A DNA stretch of 6,718 bases, from assembly GCA_029555885.1 (NCBI GenBank), contig JAKPQT010000040.1, positions 1 to 6,718 of the forward strand. The letters run 5' to 3'. The stretch's first letter is position 1; every line of letters starts with the position of its first letter. The notes under the pieces are model-generated. The model was not told where the DNA came from and did no database searches. It saw nothing but the letters and a program-made list of their open reading frames with translations. The stretch is from Chloroflexota bacterium. GTDB taxonomy: Bacteria; Chloroflexota; Anaerolineae; CG2-30-64-16. The position numbers were made by a program, and so were the translations under genes. Below, one piece after another: positions 1-6,224 of this stretch.

Positions 1-736
1 CGAGGCTGCCGAGCCGTGCGCCGAACTGCTGCATCATCGGGTAGCAGGGGCTCTCGGCGGGCGGGTTGATGTTGCCGCAGCCGCCCTGCGTGAACAGACA
101 GACGGGGTGGCCGGGGAGGTGCGCCTCGACGTGGCGCGCCGCGGCCCCGGAGACATCGCCGGAGATGTGCCGGTTCTCCGATGACAGCGCGACGTTGTGC
201 ATGGCATAGTTCGCCAGCAGCGCCGCATAGCTGCCGTCGCCGCGCTGGAAGCCGACGACCGGCAGCGCGGAGTCGGCGTGGCTCCACCGGCCGGGCGGCC
301 GCCGGTCCTGGCCGAGCGTGCAGCGGCCTTCGCCCACGCGCAGCGTCACGTCCTCTGCCGCGGCGATGGCGTCCCGCGCGGCCTGGAGGAGATAGCCGGG
401 CAGCGCGGCCATGTAGTCTCCGTCCATGTTGCCGCACCAGCGGAGGAACACGGTGGCCGGTCCGGAGTGGGTGTGGGTCGCGCTGAGCAGGATCTGGCGC
501 GGGGCCAGCCCGAACTCCGCGGCGAGCCGCCCGCGCACCTCCGCGGTCAGCTCGCGCGAGAAGCCGATGAGGTCCGCGTGCAGCCATAACAGCCGCTCAT
601 CGCCCGCGGCGAGATACAGCGTCCGCGCATACAGGTCATCGTGTACGCCGACCGACGGCCCCTGCCGCGCGGCAAACCCGGCCAGGTCCACCCCGACTCG
701 CGGCGTAATCACCACCCGGCTCGCACCGCATTTCAT
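1..736 (-). CDS. Neutral/alkaline ceramidase-like N-terminal domain protein (5' part, C-terminus outside window)
   Basis: The first 245 residues are present; the frame is open at base 1, so the C-terminus lies outside the window. The start ATG (736-734) has a strong GGAGGG Shine-Dalgarno 5 bases upstream. Family features visible are the early ITPRVGVDLAGF stretch, SATHTHSGPA (residues 85-94, metal-binding histidine region), NYAMHNVAL (176-184, second histidine) and TQGGCGNINP (216-225). In characterised neutral ceramidases the last region holds the nucleophilic serine (QSN-type); here Gly occupies that position, as in many uncharacterised bacterial relatives, so true ceramide hydrolysis is doubtful. 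There is no signal peptide: the protein begins MKCGASRVVITP. Single-domain bacterial members are usually somewhat over 400 residues, so roughly the N-terminal half is seen. Its place after glycan-degrading genes suggests a hydrolase acting on a sugar conjugate, but that is inference. Domain assignment is firm; activity is unknown. Confidence 0.82.
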   Translation of the reverse strand, partial: MKCGASRVVITPRVGVDLAGFAARQGPSVGVHDDLYARTLYLAAGDERLLWLHADLIGFSRELTAEVRGRLAAEFGLAPRQILLSATHTHSGPATVFLRWCGNMDGDYMAALPGYLLQAARDAIAAAEDVTLRVGEGRCTLGQDRRPPGRWSHADSALPVVGFQRGDGSYAALLANYAMHNVALSSENRHISGDVSGAAARHVEAHLPGHPVCLFTQGGCGNINPPAESPCYPMMQQFGARLGSL

Positions 737-741
737 GAGTG

Positions 742-747
742 CCCTCC
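742..747 (-). promoter_or_regulatory. Ribosome binding site of the ceramidase-like gene
   Basis: Reads GGAGGG on the minus strand and lies 5 bases before the ATG at 736. It is the strongest Shine-Dalgarno in the window and supports that start. Confidence 0.75.
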
Positions 748-756
748 GTTGAATCT

Positions 757-840
757 GAACGCGAAGACGCAGAGAGCGCAAAAATTTACATAAGTACATC
801 CTTTTGTGTCGTCTTCGCGTACTTAGCGTCTTTGCGGTTA
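757..840. repeat. Imperfect inverted repeat filling the gap after the aminotransferase gene
   Basis: An exact 11-base inverted pair, ACGCGAAGACG at 759-769 and CGTCTTCGCGT at 810-820, sits inside a longer imperfect symmetry. On the minus strand the right side reads AACCGCAAAGACGC then TAAGTACGCGAAG; the complementary side ends GCGCTCTCTGCGTCTTCGCG. The middle (about 781-809) is AT-rich. The right end coincides with the TAA stop of the aminotransferase gene, and the left end stops about 10 bases before the Shine-Dalgarno of the next gene. Units rich in CGCAAAGACGC recur between genes in several environmental bacterial lineages (general knowledge, not checked here). No U tract follows, so it is not a typical intrinsic terminator. 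It is best called a dispersed non-coding repeat. Confidence 0.6.
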
Positions 841-2082
841 GCCTACCTCGCTGACGAGTTCCTGTCGGTGTTCATACACCTTCTCCACGGCGGCAATGAT
901 GTCGTCCATGTCGGCCTGCGTGCCGAGCAGCGTCTGCTGGGAGAGCCACACGGCCTCCCCGCACGCCTGCTCGCAGACCGGGTAGTCCGCCGGATCGTAG
1001 TGCAGGTCGGGCCGGGCGAGGCGGTAGCCCTGATACGGGCCGAAGTTACGCTGGGCGAAGAGCGGCTGGCGGTACAGCCCCACCTTGTACCCGCCGCTGC
1101 AAGGGATGCCCTCGGCCTGGAGCGCGGCGAGGAAGCGCTCGCGCGGCACGCCGTCGAACGCACTAACGTCATATCGGAACATATAGAGGTGGTACGAGTG
1201 CCGCGTCTCCCCGCGGTCGCGCGCCATCGGGCGGATGCCGGGGAGGGCGGCCAACCGCGCGTTCAGATAGCGGCCGTTGGCGTCGCGCGTGCGCGTCTGC
1301 CGCTCAAGCCGGTCCAGCTGCGCCAGCAGCAGCGCGCCCTGCAGGTCGGTCATGCGGTTGTTGCCGCCGATGATGTGGTGTTCATACCACGCGCCCGCGG
1401 GCAGCCGCCCGCAGTTGTGGAACGACCGGGCGAGCATCGCGTAGCGCTCCGAGTTCGTCGTGATCGCGCCGCCCTCGCCGCTCGTCAGGTTCTTGGAGGA
1501 CTGGAACGAAAAGCAGCCCATGTCGCCCAGGCTGCCGAGCCGCTGCCCGCGATACTCCGCGCCGTGCGCGTGCGCGGCGTCCTCGATGACCACGATCCCG
1601 TGCTGCGCAGCGATCGCGCGGATGCGGTCCATGTCCGCGGCCTGACCCGCGAAGTGGACGGGGATGACGGCGCGCGTGCGCGGGGTAATGGCGGCCTCGA
1701 ACGCAGCCGGGTCGAGGTTATAGGTGTCCGGCTCGATGTCCGCGAAGATGGGCGTGCCGTTCGCCTCGACGACCGCGGACGCGGTCGCCAGGAAGGTGTA
1801 GGGCGGGACGATGACTTCATCGCCTGCCTCGATGCCCGCGGCCAGCAGCGCCAGCCGGAGCGCGACCGTACCGTTCGTGACCGCGATGGCGTGGGCCGCG
1901 CCCTGGTAAGCGGCGAACGCAGCCTCGAATGCGGTCACCCGGTCGCCGTCCAGCCGGCCCCAGTGGCCGCTGCGCAGGGCGGCGAGCACGGCCTCTTCCT
2001 CGGATTGGTCGAAGACCGGCCAGGCGGTGAACGGCGCGGTGCGGACTGGCGGCCCGCCGTGGATGGCAAGATGGTGGGTCAT
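838..2082 (-). CDS. DegT/DnrJ/EryC1/StrS family PLP-dependent aminotransferase
   Basis: 414 residues, close to the usual 370-410 for this fold-type I family, whose characterised members mostly transfer an amino group to keto-sugars or cyclitols. Family signatures in order are TNGTVALRLAL (69-79, phosphate-binding region), GDEVIVPPYTFLAT (87-100), the aspartate of IEDAAHAHG (Asp168, which contacts the PLP pyridine nitrogen), FSFQSSKNLTSGEGG (191-205) with Lys197 as the expected Schiff-base lysine, and GGNNRMTDLQGALLLAQL (239-256). All catalytic positions look intact and the protein should be soluble and cytoplasmic. The ATG at 2082 has only a purine-rich AAAGAGA as a weak ribosome site, and a large hairpin ends 13 bases upstream. 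The gene sits 82 bases after the lyase gene. Substrate cannot be read from sequence; in this context an amino-sugar or cyclitol conversion is possible, while antibiotic-type amino sugar biosynthesis has no support from the neighbours. Confidence 0.93.
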   Translation of the reverse strand: MTHHLAIHGGPPVRTAPFTAWPVFDQSEEEAVLAALRSGHWGRLDGDRVTAFEAAFAAYQGAAHAIAVTNGTVALRLALLAAGIEAGDEVIVPPYTFLATASAVVEANGTPIFADIEPDTYNLDPAAFEAAITPRTRAVIPVHFAGQAADMDRIRAIAAQHGIVVIEDAAHAHGAEYRGQRLGSLGDMGCFSFQSSKNLTSGEGGAITTNSERYAMLARSFHNCGRLPAGAWYEHHIIGGNNRMTDLQGALLLAQLDRLERQTRTRDANGRYLNARLAALPGIRPMARDRGETRHSYHLYMFRYDVSAFDGVPRERFLAALQAEGIPCSGGYKVGLYRQPLFAQRNFGPYQGYRLARPDLHYDPADYPVCEQACGEAVWLSQQTLLGTQADMDDIIAAVEKVYEHRQELVSEVG

Positions 2083-2095
2083 GGGTGTCTCTTTC

Positions 2096-2148
2096 TAGAA
2101 ACCCGTTTTCGTGTGAAGCGGAGCTTCACCTCAGAAAACGGGTTTCTA
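2096..2148. repeat. Nested palindrome upstream of the aminotransferase
   Basis: The outer arms are perfect over 15 bases: TAGAAACCCGTTTTC at 2096-2110 and its exact complement at 2134-2148. Inside is a second perfect hairpin with 7-base arms GTGAAGC (2113-2119) and GCTTCAC (2123-2129) around a GGA loop. Two unpaired bases lie on one side and four on the other. As RNA on the minus strand it would form one long interrupted stem between the lyase stop and the aminotransferase start, with no U tract after it. A third partial copy of the arm, GGGTTTCT, lies at 2154-2161 and directly abuts the lyase C-terminal codons. Possible roles are mRNA stabilisation or processing, partial attenuation, or simply a mobile palindromic repeat. 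Confidence 0.9.
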
Positions 2149-2164
2149 TATCTGGGTTTCTGGA

Positions 2165-4327
2165 TTACAGCCGTCCCGTCCAACGGAAGCGCGCGGGCAC
2201 GCCGGGGCGGTCGGTGCGGTCCTCCTGGAACATCGCGTGGGGCAGGCCCGCATACAGTGTCTTGCCGGCAAAGTCCAGCCGCGTGCCGTTGATGAAGCCC
2301 GCCCACCCCGCGCCCTCATCCACCACCGCGAACGCGGCATCGGTCACCAACGGGCCGTAGGCGGCGCGGCCCTGTTCGAAGGCATAGCGCGGGCGCACGT
2401 CCTCGGCCAGCCGACCTGCGCTCAAGTCGTTGGCTGCGGCCAGCAGCCGAGACGTGCCCTGCCAGCCCAGCCGGACGGCCAGCCCACGGCCGGCTGGCTC
2501 AGACGGCACGACCTCGACGGCCGGCGCGTCCGCGTCCTCCGGCAGCGCGTAAGCGTGCGGCCAGAGGACGGTCACGAAGTTGGTAAACTGGCCCGCGGCC
2601 TGCCCGCCGGCGTGGAGGGATGACAGCAGCGTCTCGTCGTGGAACGCGCGGCGGTCGCGCGCCTCGGTGCGGGTCAGCGCCTGGCCGGGGATGTCGGGCG
2701 TGTAGATGCGCAACGCGGCGTCGGTGGCGTTCTGCCAGCCCTGGACGCTGGCGACATGCGTGTCGACCCAGGCAGGCCCGCGGGCCAATACGTCCGTCGT
2801 CCACCAGAGCAGGCCGAAGGTGCGTTCGGCATCACGTAGCGCAAGCGCCGCGTCGATGACGACCCAACACGGGAGGTCCGGCAGGAAGAAGACCGACCGG
2901 TCCCACTGCACGCCGGCCGCAGGGTCGGTCACGCGGACGCGCGCAATCTCGGTGTCGCCCAGCCGGGTGAGGTAGAGCCGCTCGGTCGTGACCGGCCGGT
3001 AGTGGCCGCGGTCGCGCAGCGCAGTGCCATCTGCGCCCGCGGGCAGGCTGCCGGGCCGCCAGATGAGGCGGCTATGGTAGTAGTCGGCGCGATACATGCC
3101 GTCGGGCGGCGACTCGCGGTAGCCGCTCTCGCTCAAGAGCACCGTGCCGTCGTGGACCAGCAGCGAGAAGCTCCCTTCATCGGCATGGCCGTGGTGCATC
3201 TTCTCCGCGGAGACGGCGAGGGTCGTGCGCAGGTAATCCCGCGCGACGCGGCCATAGCTGCCCTCATCGCGGTAGTTGAGGCAGGCGTAGGTCGCGCGCG
3301 CATCCCAGCCGGTGCGAAAGACGACCTTCTTGGCGACGAGGTCGTCCAGCGCGTCGTGGGCCGGGCCCGCGGGCACGGCGGGCTGCACGCCGTCATCGCA
3401 CCAGCGCCACGCCAGCAGGAGCGCCTGCGCGCCGTAGAGGTCGGGCGCCGCGTCGGATGGGGTCTCCCACAGCCGGGCGGCCGCCCACTTCATCAGCGGG
3501 TCGCGGTAGGTCGCGGCGCCCCACTCCAGGCAGGCCAGCCACTCCCACCGCCCATGCACTTGCCAGTGGCTGTCGCCGATGTCGGGCAGGATGCCGAGCG
3601 GCGACATGAGCTGGCTGGCCGCGCGCAGAGTAAGGCGCGGTTGCACGAAGTCCGCGAGCGCGGCAGACTGCCTGCGCGCCTCGGCATACTGCACCAGCGC
3701 GCGCAGCCAGTGCGACTGGTACATCACCGCATCCTCGATGCTCCAGCGCCCCCAGCTTTCCTCGGCCAGCTCATCCGCCATGCTCGTCCACGCAGCCGCG
3801 TCTGCGTGTTCGGGGAACGCCTGCGCGCAGACGGCCAGGCTGGCCGCGCGGAGCAGCGCGCGGTTGTGGCCGCCCCATTCGGGAAAGCGCCAGATGGGGC
3901 GCAGGCTGTCGGCGGCGATATCCGCGAGTCGCGCGTACGTCGCGTCGTCCACGGCAGGACGGATGCGCGCACACGCCGCGCCGTAGATGAGCGGGTCGAA
4001 CGTCGTGTCGAGCGGCGGCACGCCGTCCGCATATTCGGGCCGCGCGGCCGCGGCCTCGGCGGGCAGCAGCGCCGTCCACCCGGGGAAGCGCAGCAGCAGG
4101 TCGGCAGCCTCGTCCGCGTAGGCCGTGTCGCCGGTCTGCTCGTACAGGAAGGCGGCGACCGCGGCCATGTGCAGCGGCCAGCGCGGGGGCGAGTAGCCGA
4201 ACAGCGCATTCAGCGCGGCGCTGGCGCGGAATTGCTCCTGCCAGCGCGCAATCTCGACGTCAAGCCGGCCGTGTTCCCGCGCATACGCGGCGCGGATATA
4301 GTTGAGGTAATCGTTGCGCGTGGGCAT
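2165..4327 (-). CDS. Heparinase II/III-type polysaccharide lyase family protein
   Basis: 720 residues from the chosen start. The N-terminal part (about 1-320) is helical and rich in aromatic residues, as expected for an (alpha/alpha) toroid; WGGHNRALL (151-159) and MYQSHW (202-207) sit where lyases of this superfamily carry Asn/His and Tyr. The C-terminal part (about 330-720) is beta-rich and opens with KVVFRTGWD and the diagnostic HGHADEGSFSLLVHDG (379-394, catalytic or metal-associated His379/His381), then QWDRSVFFLPDLPCWVVIDA (474-493), typical of the heparinase II/III-like sandwich. Such enzymes eliminate uronic-acid linkages in glycosaminoglycans, alginate or related glycans; the specific PL family is not decided. 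There is no signal peptide. The frame is open back to 4399, but that extension runs through a hairpin; the ATG at 4327 is preferred because AGGAGG lies 11 bases before it, while the ATG at 4336 leaves only 2 bases. Sulfatase upstream supports a glycan role. Confidence 0.85.
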   Translation of the reverse strand: MPTRNDYLNYIRAAYAREHGRLDVEIARWQEQFRASAALNALFGYSPPRWPLHMAAVAAFLYEQTGDTAYADEAADLLLRFPGWTALLPAEAAAARPEYADGVPPLDTTFDPLIYGAACARIRPAVDDATYARLADIAADSLRPIWRFPEWGGHNRALLRAASLAVCAQAFPEHADAAAWTSMADELAEESWGRWSIEDAVMYQSHWLRALVQYAEARRQSAALADFVQPRLTLRAASQLMSPLGILPDIGDSHWQVHGRWEWLACLEWGAATYRDPLMKWAAARLWETPSDAAPDLYGAQALLLAWRWCDDGVQPAVPAGPAHDALDDLVAKKVVFRTGWDARATYACLNYRDEGSYGRVARDYLRTTLAVSAEKMHHGHADEGSFSLLVHDGTVLLSESGYRESPPDGMYRADYYHSRLIWRPGSLPAGADGTALRDRGHYRPVTTERLYLTRLGDTEIARVRVTDPAAGVQWDRSVFFLPDLPCWVVIDAALALRDAERTFGLLWWTTDVLARGPAWVDTHVASVQGWQNATDAALRIYTPDIPGQALTRTEARDRRAFHDETLLSSLHAGGQAAGQFTNFVTVLWPHAYALPEDADAPAVEVVPSEPAGRGLAVRLGWQGTSRLLAAANDLSAGRLAEDVRPRYAFEQGRAAYGPLVTDAAFAVVDEGAGWAGFINGTRLDFAGKTLYAGLPHAMFQEDRTDRPGVPARFRWTGRL

Positions 4328-4338
4328 GCGCCACATGA

Positions 4339-4344
4339 CCTCCT
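4339..4344 (-). promoter_or_regulatory. Ribosome binding site deciding the lyase start
   Basis: Reads AGGAGG on the minus strand. It is 11 bases from the ATG at 4327 and only 2 bases from the ATG at 4336. This argues for the 4327 start and against the longer frame beginning at 4399, which would place this site inside the coding region. Confidence 0.6.
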
Positions 4345-4354
4345 GTGGATTGCC

Positions 4355-4377
4355 GCCTGCGGTTGCAAACCGCAGGC
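4355..4377. repeat. Hairpin 1 of the cluster (10-base arms, GCA loop)
   Basis: Arms GCCTGCGGTT (4355-4364) and AACCGCAGGC (4368-4377) are perfectly complementary around GCA. Compared with hairpin 4 read on the opposite strand, it has an identical loop and differs only at two base pairs, both compensatory. Confidence 0.92.
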
Positions 4378-4386
4378 TGATACACG

Positions 4387-4407
4387 AAACCTGTTGCAAA
4401 CAGGTTT
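4387..4407. repeat. Hairpin 2 of the cluster (9-base arms, GCA loop)
   Basis: Arms AAACCTGTT (4387-4395) and AACAGGTTT (4399-4407) pair perfectly around GCA. It shares the GTTGCAAAC core with hairpin 1. Confidence 0.92.
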
Positions 4408-4422
4408 ATGATACGGCGTACC

Positions 4423-4440
4423 AGTGTGCCTCGGCACACT
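4423..4440. repeat. Hairpin 3 of the cluster (8-base arms)
   Basis: Arms AGTGTGCC (4423-4430) and GGCACACT (4433-4440) pair perfectly around TC; in RNA the inner pairs would probably open to a 4-base loop. The stem can extend by two CC/GG pairs if T4441 is bulged. Confidence 0.88.
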
Positions 4441-4450
4441 TGGACTGTCA

Positions 4451-4473
4451 GGCTGCGATTTGCAATCGCAGCC
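4451..4473. repeat. Hairpin 4 of the cluster (10-base arms, TGC loop)
   Basis: Arms GGCTGCGATT (4451-4460) and AATCGCAGCC (4464-4473) pair perfectly around TGC. Read on the minus strand the loop is GCA, and the hairpin becomes a covarying copy of hairpin 1, so the two lie in opposite orientation. Confidence 0.92.
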
Positions 4474-4486
4474 ATGTGGCGACACC

Positions 4487-4500
4487 GGCGCACCTGCGCC
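4487..4500. repeat. Hairpin 5 of the cluster (6-base arms)
   Basis: Arms GGCGCA (4487-4492) and TGCGCC (4495-4500) pair perfectly around CC. The neighbouring TACTACGAACC (4501-4511) looks like one flank of a longer palindrome whose partner flank is absent on the other side. It ends 23 bases after the sulfatase stop codon, counted on the minus strand. Confidence 0.75.
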
Positions 4501-4522
4501 TACTACGAACCTGGTGAGATGG

Positions 4523-6046
4523 CTACAACTGCACGTTCAGGACGGGTGCGGGAGCGTCATCGGTGTAGCCCGGGATGCGGAACTGGTCCGCGGCCCAGGC
4601 CGGGTCCTGGAATAGGAGCCCGCCGTCCGGATCGGCGTGGAACGCGGGCGGCGGATAGGCTCGCCAACCGTCGCCGTCGAGCACCTGCTCGCGGCCGGCG
4701 GACCACACCTGCCCGACCATCAGACGGCGCATAGCGGCCGTCTGTTCGAGGTAGCCGGCCGTCTCTGCGCGGTGGCGCGTTTCCTCCCGGTCCACGCGCA
4801 GGTCGAACAGAAACTCTCGGTTCTCGGCCGCGGAGTAGATGTACTTCCACCGCTCGGTCAGTGCCATGTAGCAGGCACGGTTGTACGCGTCCGCCGGGCC
4901 AGACTGGTAGTGGCCGAACACCGCGGGTCGCAGTTGGTCCTGCCGGGCCAGTGCGGCGAGGTCCACGCCGTCCAGCGACAGCCCATGTGCATCGACCCCG
5001 GCTGCGGCCAGGAACGTGGGCATGACATCGACCAGGGACGCGGGCGCGGCCACGCGGCTGCCCATGCCGAAGCGATCGGGATAGCGCACGACGAGCGGGA
5101 CGTTTGCCGCAGACCTGAGGAAGCTGCGCTTGCCGAAGCAGTCGTAGTCGCCCAGGAACTCGCCGTGGTCCGAGGTCCACAGGATGAGCGTGTTGTCCAG
5201 CTCGCCCTGCGCCTCCAGCTCGGCCAGGATGCGCCCGACGTTGTAGTCGATGAACGACACCTGCGCGTAATAGTACGCCTTCATTATCTGCAGCAGCCGG
5301 TCGTCGAGGCCCGCGTCGCGGAACTTGTAGCGGTTCTGCACCCGGTTGATGAAGGTCCAGAGATTGTGCGAGTCCGGCGGGCGCTTGGGCAGCGGCATCG
5401 CAGGGCCGCGGTAGAGCTTATGCCACGGCGCGGGCGGCGAGAAGGGCGGATGCGGCGCGATGAAGCTGCTCCAGAGGAGGAACGGCCGCGACCGGTCACG
5501 CCCGCGCAGGTACTCGATGCTGCGGTCCGCGACCCAGTGCGAGTTGTGCGCGTGCGCGGGCAGGGCCGAACGCTGCGGGACGTAGTACATCTCCCCGCGC
5601 ACGCCCTGCGGCTCGGTCACATCGTGATAGCCCTGCTCGATCAGCCAGGCCTGAAACTGGTCCAGCGGCGGGCCGGCCAGCTCCTCGCTAATGACGCGTG
5701 AGGTGAAGCCGCGCGGCGCGGCCGGGTCGGGCGTGAAGTGCATCTTGCCGACGCCGTGCGTCTCGTAGCCGGCCGCGGCCAGCGCGGACATGAACGTCGG
5801 GCGCTCCGGCGTGACCTCCGGCATGGGGTAGCCGTTCTCGTAGCAGCCCGTGCGCGTGGCGTACTGGCCGAAGATGAGCGAGCAGCGCGCGGGGACGCAG
5901 ACGGGGACCGGCGTGTACGCCTCCGTGAAGTGCGTACCCTCGGCGCAGAGCCGGTCGAGCACAGGGGTACGGATGACGGGGTTGACCGTGCCCAGCGTGT
6001 CCCCGCGCTGCTGGTCGGTGAAGATAAAGAGAATATTCGGGGGCAT
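4523..6046 (-). CDS. Type I sulfatase (formylglycine-dependent, S1 family)
   Basis: 507 residues, usual length for a bacterial sulfatase that hydrolyses sulfate esters. The protein begins MPPNILFIFTDQQRGD, giving metal-site residues Asp11 and Gln12. CVPARCSLIFG (50-60) is the Cys-type C-x-P-x-R signature; Cys50 would be converted to formylglycine. GYETHGVGKMHF (93-104) gives Lys101 and His103, IAPHPPF (196-202) gives His199, TSDHGEFLGDYDCFGKRSF (291-309) gives Asp293, His294 and Lys306. All expected active-site positions are present. There is no signal peptide, so it should act in the cytoplasm on imported sulfated sugars, and needs a formylglycine-generating enzyme or radical-SAM maturase encoded elsewhere. 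The ATG at 6046 has GGAG 5 bases upstream, inside a small hairpin. A possible promoter lies about 150 bases upstream. Flanking GH2 and lyase genes support glycan desulfation; the exact sulfated sugar is unknown. A phosphohydrolase of the same superfamily is less likely because of Cys50. Confidence 0.94.
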   Translation of the reverse strand: MPPNILFIFTDQQRGDTLGTVNPVIRTPVLDRLCAEGTHFTEAYTPVPVCVPARCSLIFGQYATRTGCYENGYPMPEVTPERPTFMSALAAAGYETHGVGKMHFTPDPAAPRGFTSRVISEELAGPPLDQFQAWLIEQGYHDVTEPQGVRGEMYYVPQRSALPAHAHNSHWVADRSIEYLRGRDRSRPFLLWSSFIAPHPPFSPPAPWHKLYRGPAMPLPKRPPDSHNLWTFINRVQNRYKFRDAGLDDRLLQIMKAYYYAQVSFIDYNVGRILAELEAQGELDNTLILWTSDHGEFLGDYDCFGKRSFLRSAANVPLVVRYPDRFGMGSRVAAPASLVDVMPTFLAAAGVDAHGLSLDGVDLAALARQDQLRPAVFGHYQSGPADAYNRACYMALTERWKYIYSAAENREFLFDLRVDREETRHRAETAGYLEQTAAMRRLMVGQVWSAGREQVLDGDGWRAYPPPAFHADPDGGLLFQDPAWAADQFRIPGYTDDAPAPVLNVQL

Positions 6047-6051
6047 GACAA

Positions 6052-6065
6052 CTCCGTAGTCGGAG
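6052..6065 (-). promoter_or_regulatory. Sulfatase ribosome site within a small hairpin
   Basis: On the minus strand CTCCG-ACTA-CGGAG forms a 5-base-pair hairpin whose 3' arm contains the GGAG Shine-Dalgarno, 5 bases before the ATG at 6046. Folding would partly hide the ribosome site. The GGAG is clear; a regulatory role for the hairpin is speculative because the stem is short. Confidence 0.45.
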
Positions 6066-6154
6066 AAGGAAATAGAACGCTGATGAACGCAGATTGAACT
6101 GATCTTTATGATTTTTTTGCTGATCAGGTAAACCAGTCAGCTCAAGGCCCACGG

Positions 6155-6171
6155 GTCAACCGAAGGTTGAC
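6155..6171. repeat. Perfect hairpin with 7-base arms and GAA loop
   Basis: GTCAACC (6155-6161) and GGTTGAC (6165-6171) pair perfectly around GAA. A half-copy, AAGGTTGGC, follows at 6174-6182. It shares the three-base-loop layout of the other hairpins in the window. Confidence 0.8.
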
Positions 6172-6195
6172 ACAAGGTTGGCACGTAATGAACGT

Positions 6196-6224
6196 TCTAT
6201 AAAAGAATCAGTAAAATCGGTCAA
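6196..6224 (-). promoter_or_regulatory. Candidate sigma-70-type promoter for the sulfatase gene
   Basis: On the minus strand TTGACC (6224-6219) is followed after 17 bases by TATAGA (6201-6196). The -35 matches the consensus at five of six positions and the -10 at four of six, with the preferred spacing. Transcription would start near 6189, leaving a leader of about 140 bases before the sulfatase ATG. It lies inside the inverted-end repeat. AT-rich sequence yields such matches by chance, and this phylum's promoters may deviate from consensus. Confidence 0.4.

Larger units (their letters stand above)
4355..4500. repeat. Tandem cluster of five short perfect hairpins
   Basis: Five separate perfect inverted repeats fill most of the gap between the sulfatase stop and the lyase start, with spacers of 9, 15, 10 and 13 bases. 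Three of them share a TTGCAA core and a 3-base loop, in two orientations, which recalls clustered REP/BIME-type palindromes. None has a following U tract on the minus strand, so no intrinsic terminator is assigned. The individual hairpins are listed separately. Confidence 0.9.

Noticed and set aside
781..809. Promoter for the ceramidase-like gene
   Set aside because: TATGTA on the minus strand resembles a -10 box, but the hexamer 17 bases upstream (AAGACG) does not resemble a -35.
2096..2148. Rho-independent terminator
   Set aside because: The stem is strong, but neither strand has a U tract directly after it, so an intrinsic terminator was not called.
739..2292. Open frame of 517 codons on the plus strand
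   Set aside because: It lies antisense to the aminotransferase gene, has an Arg/Ala/Val-rich composition without recognisable motifs, and its length is explained by GC-rich third positions of the real gene.
3002..4411. Open frame of 469 codons on the plus strand
   Set aside because: It is antisense to the lyase gene and ends in the hairpin cluster. It shows low-complexity Arg/Gly/Ala/Val composition and no domain signature.
4408..4450. Promoter for the lyase gene between the hairpins
   Set aside because: TATCAT-like and TTGCAA-like hexamers exist on the minus strand, but no pair has acceptable spacing and consensus match.
4355..4500. CRISPR array
   Set aside because: The units are individual palindromes of differing sequence separated by 9-15 bases; there are no regular spacers of 25-40 bases and no identical direct repeats.
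4637..5701. Open frame of 354 codons on the plus strand
   Set aside because: It is antisense to the sulfatase gene, whose full set of catalytic motifs on the other strand makes this frame a shadow.
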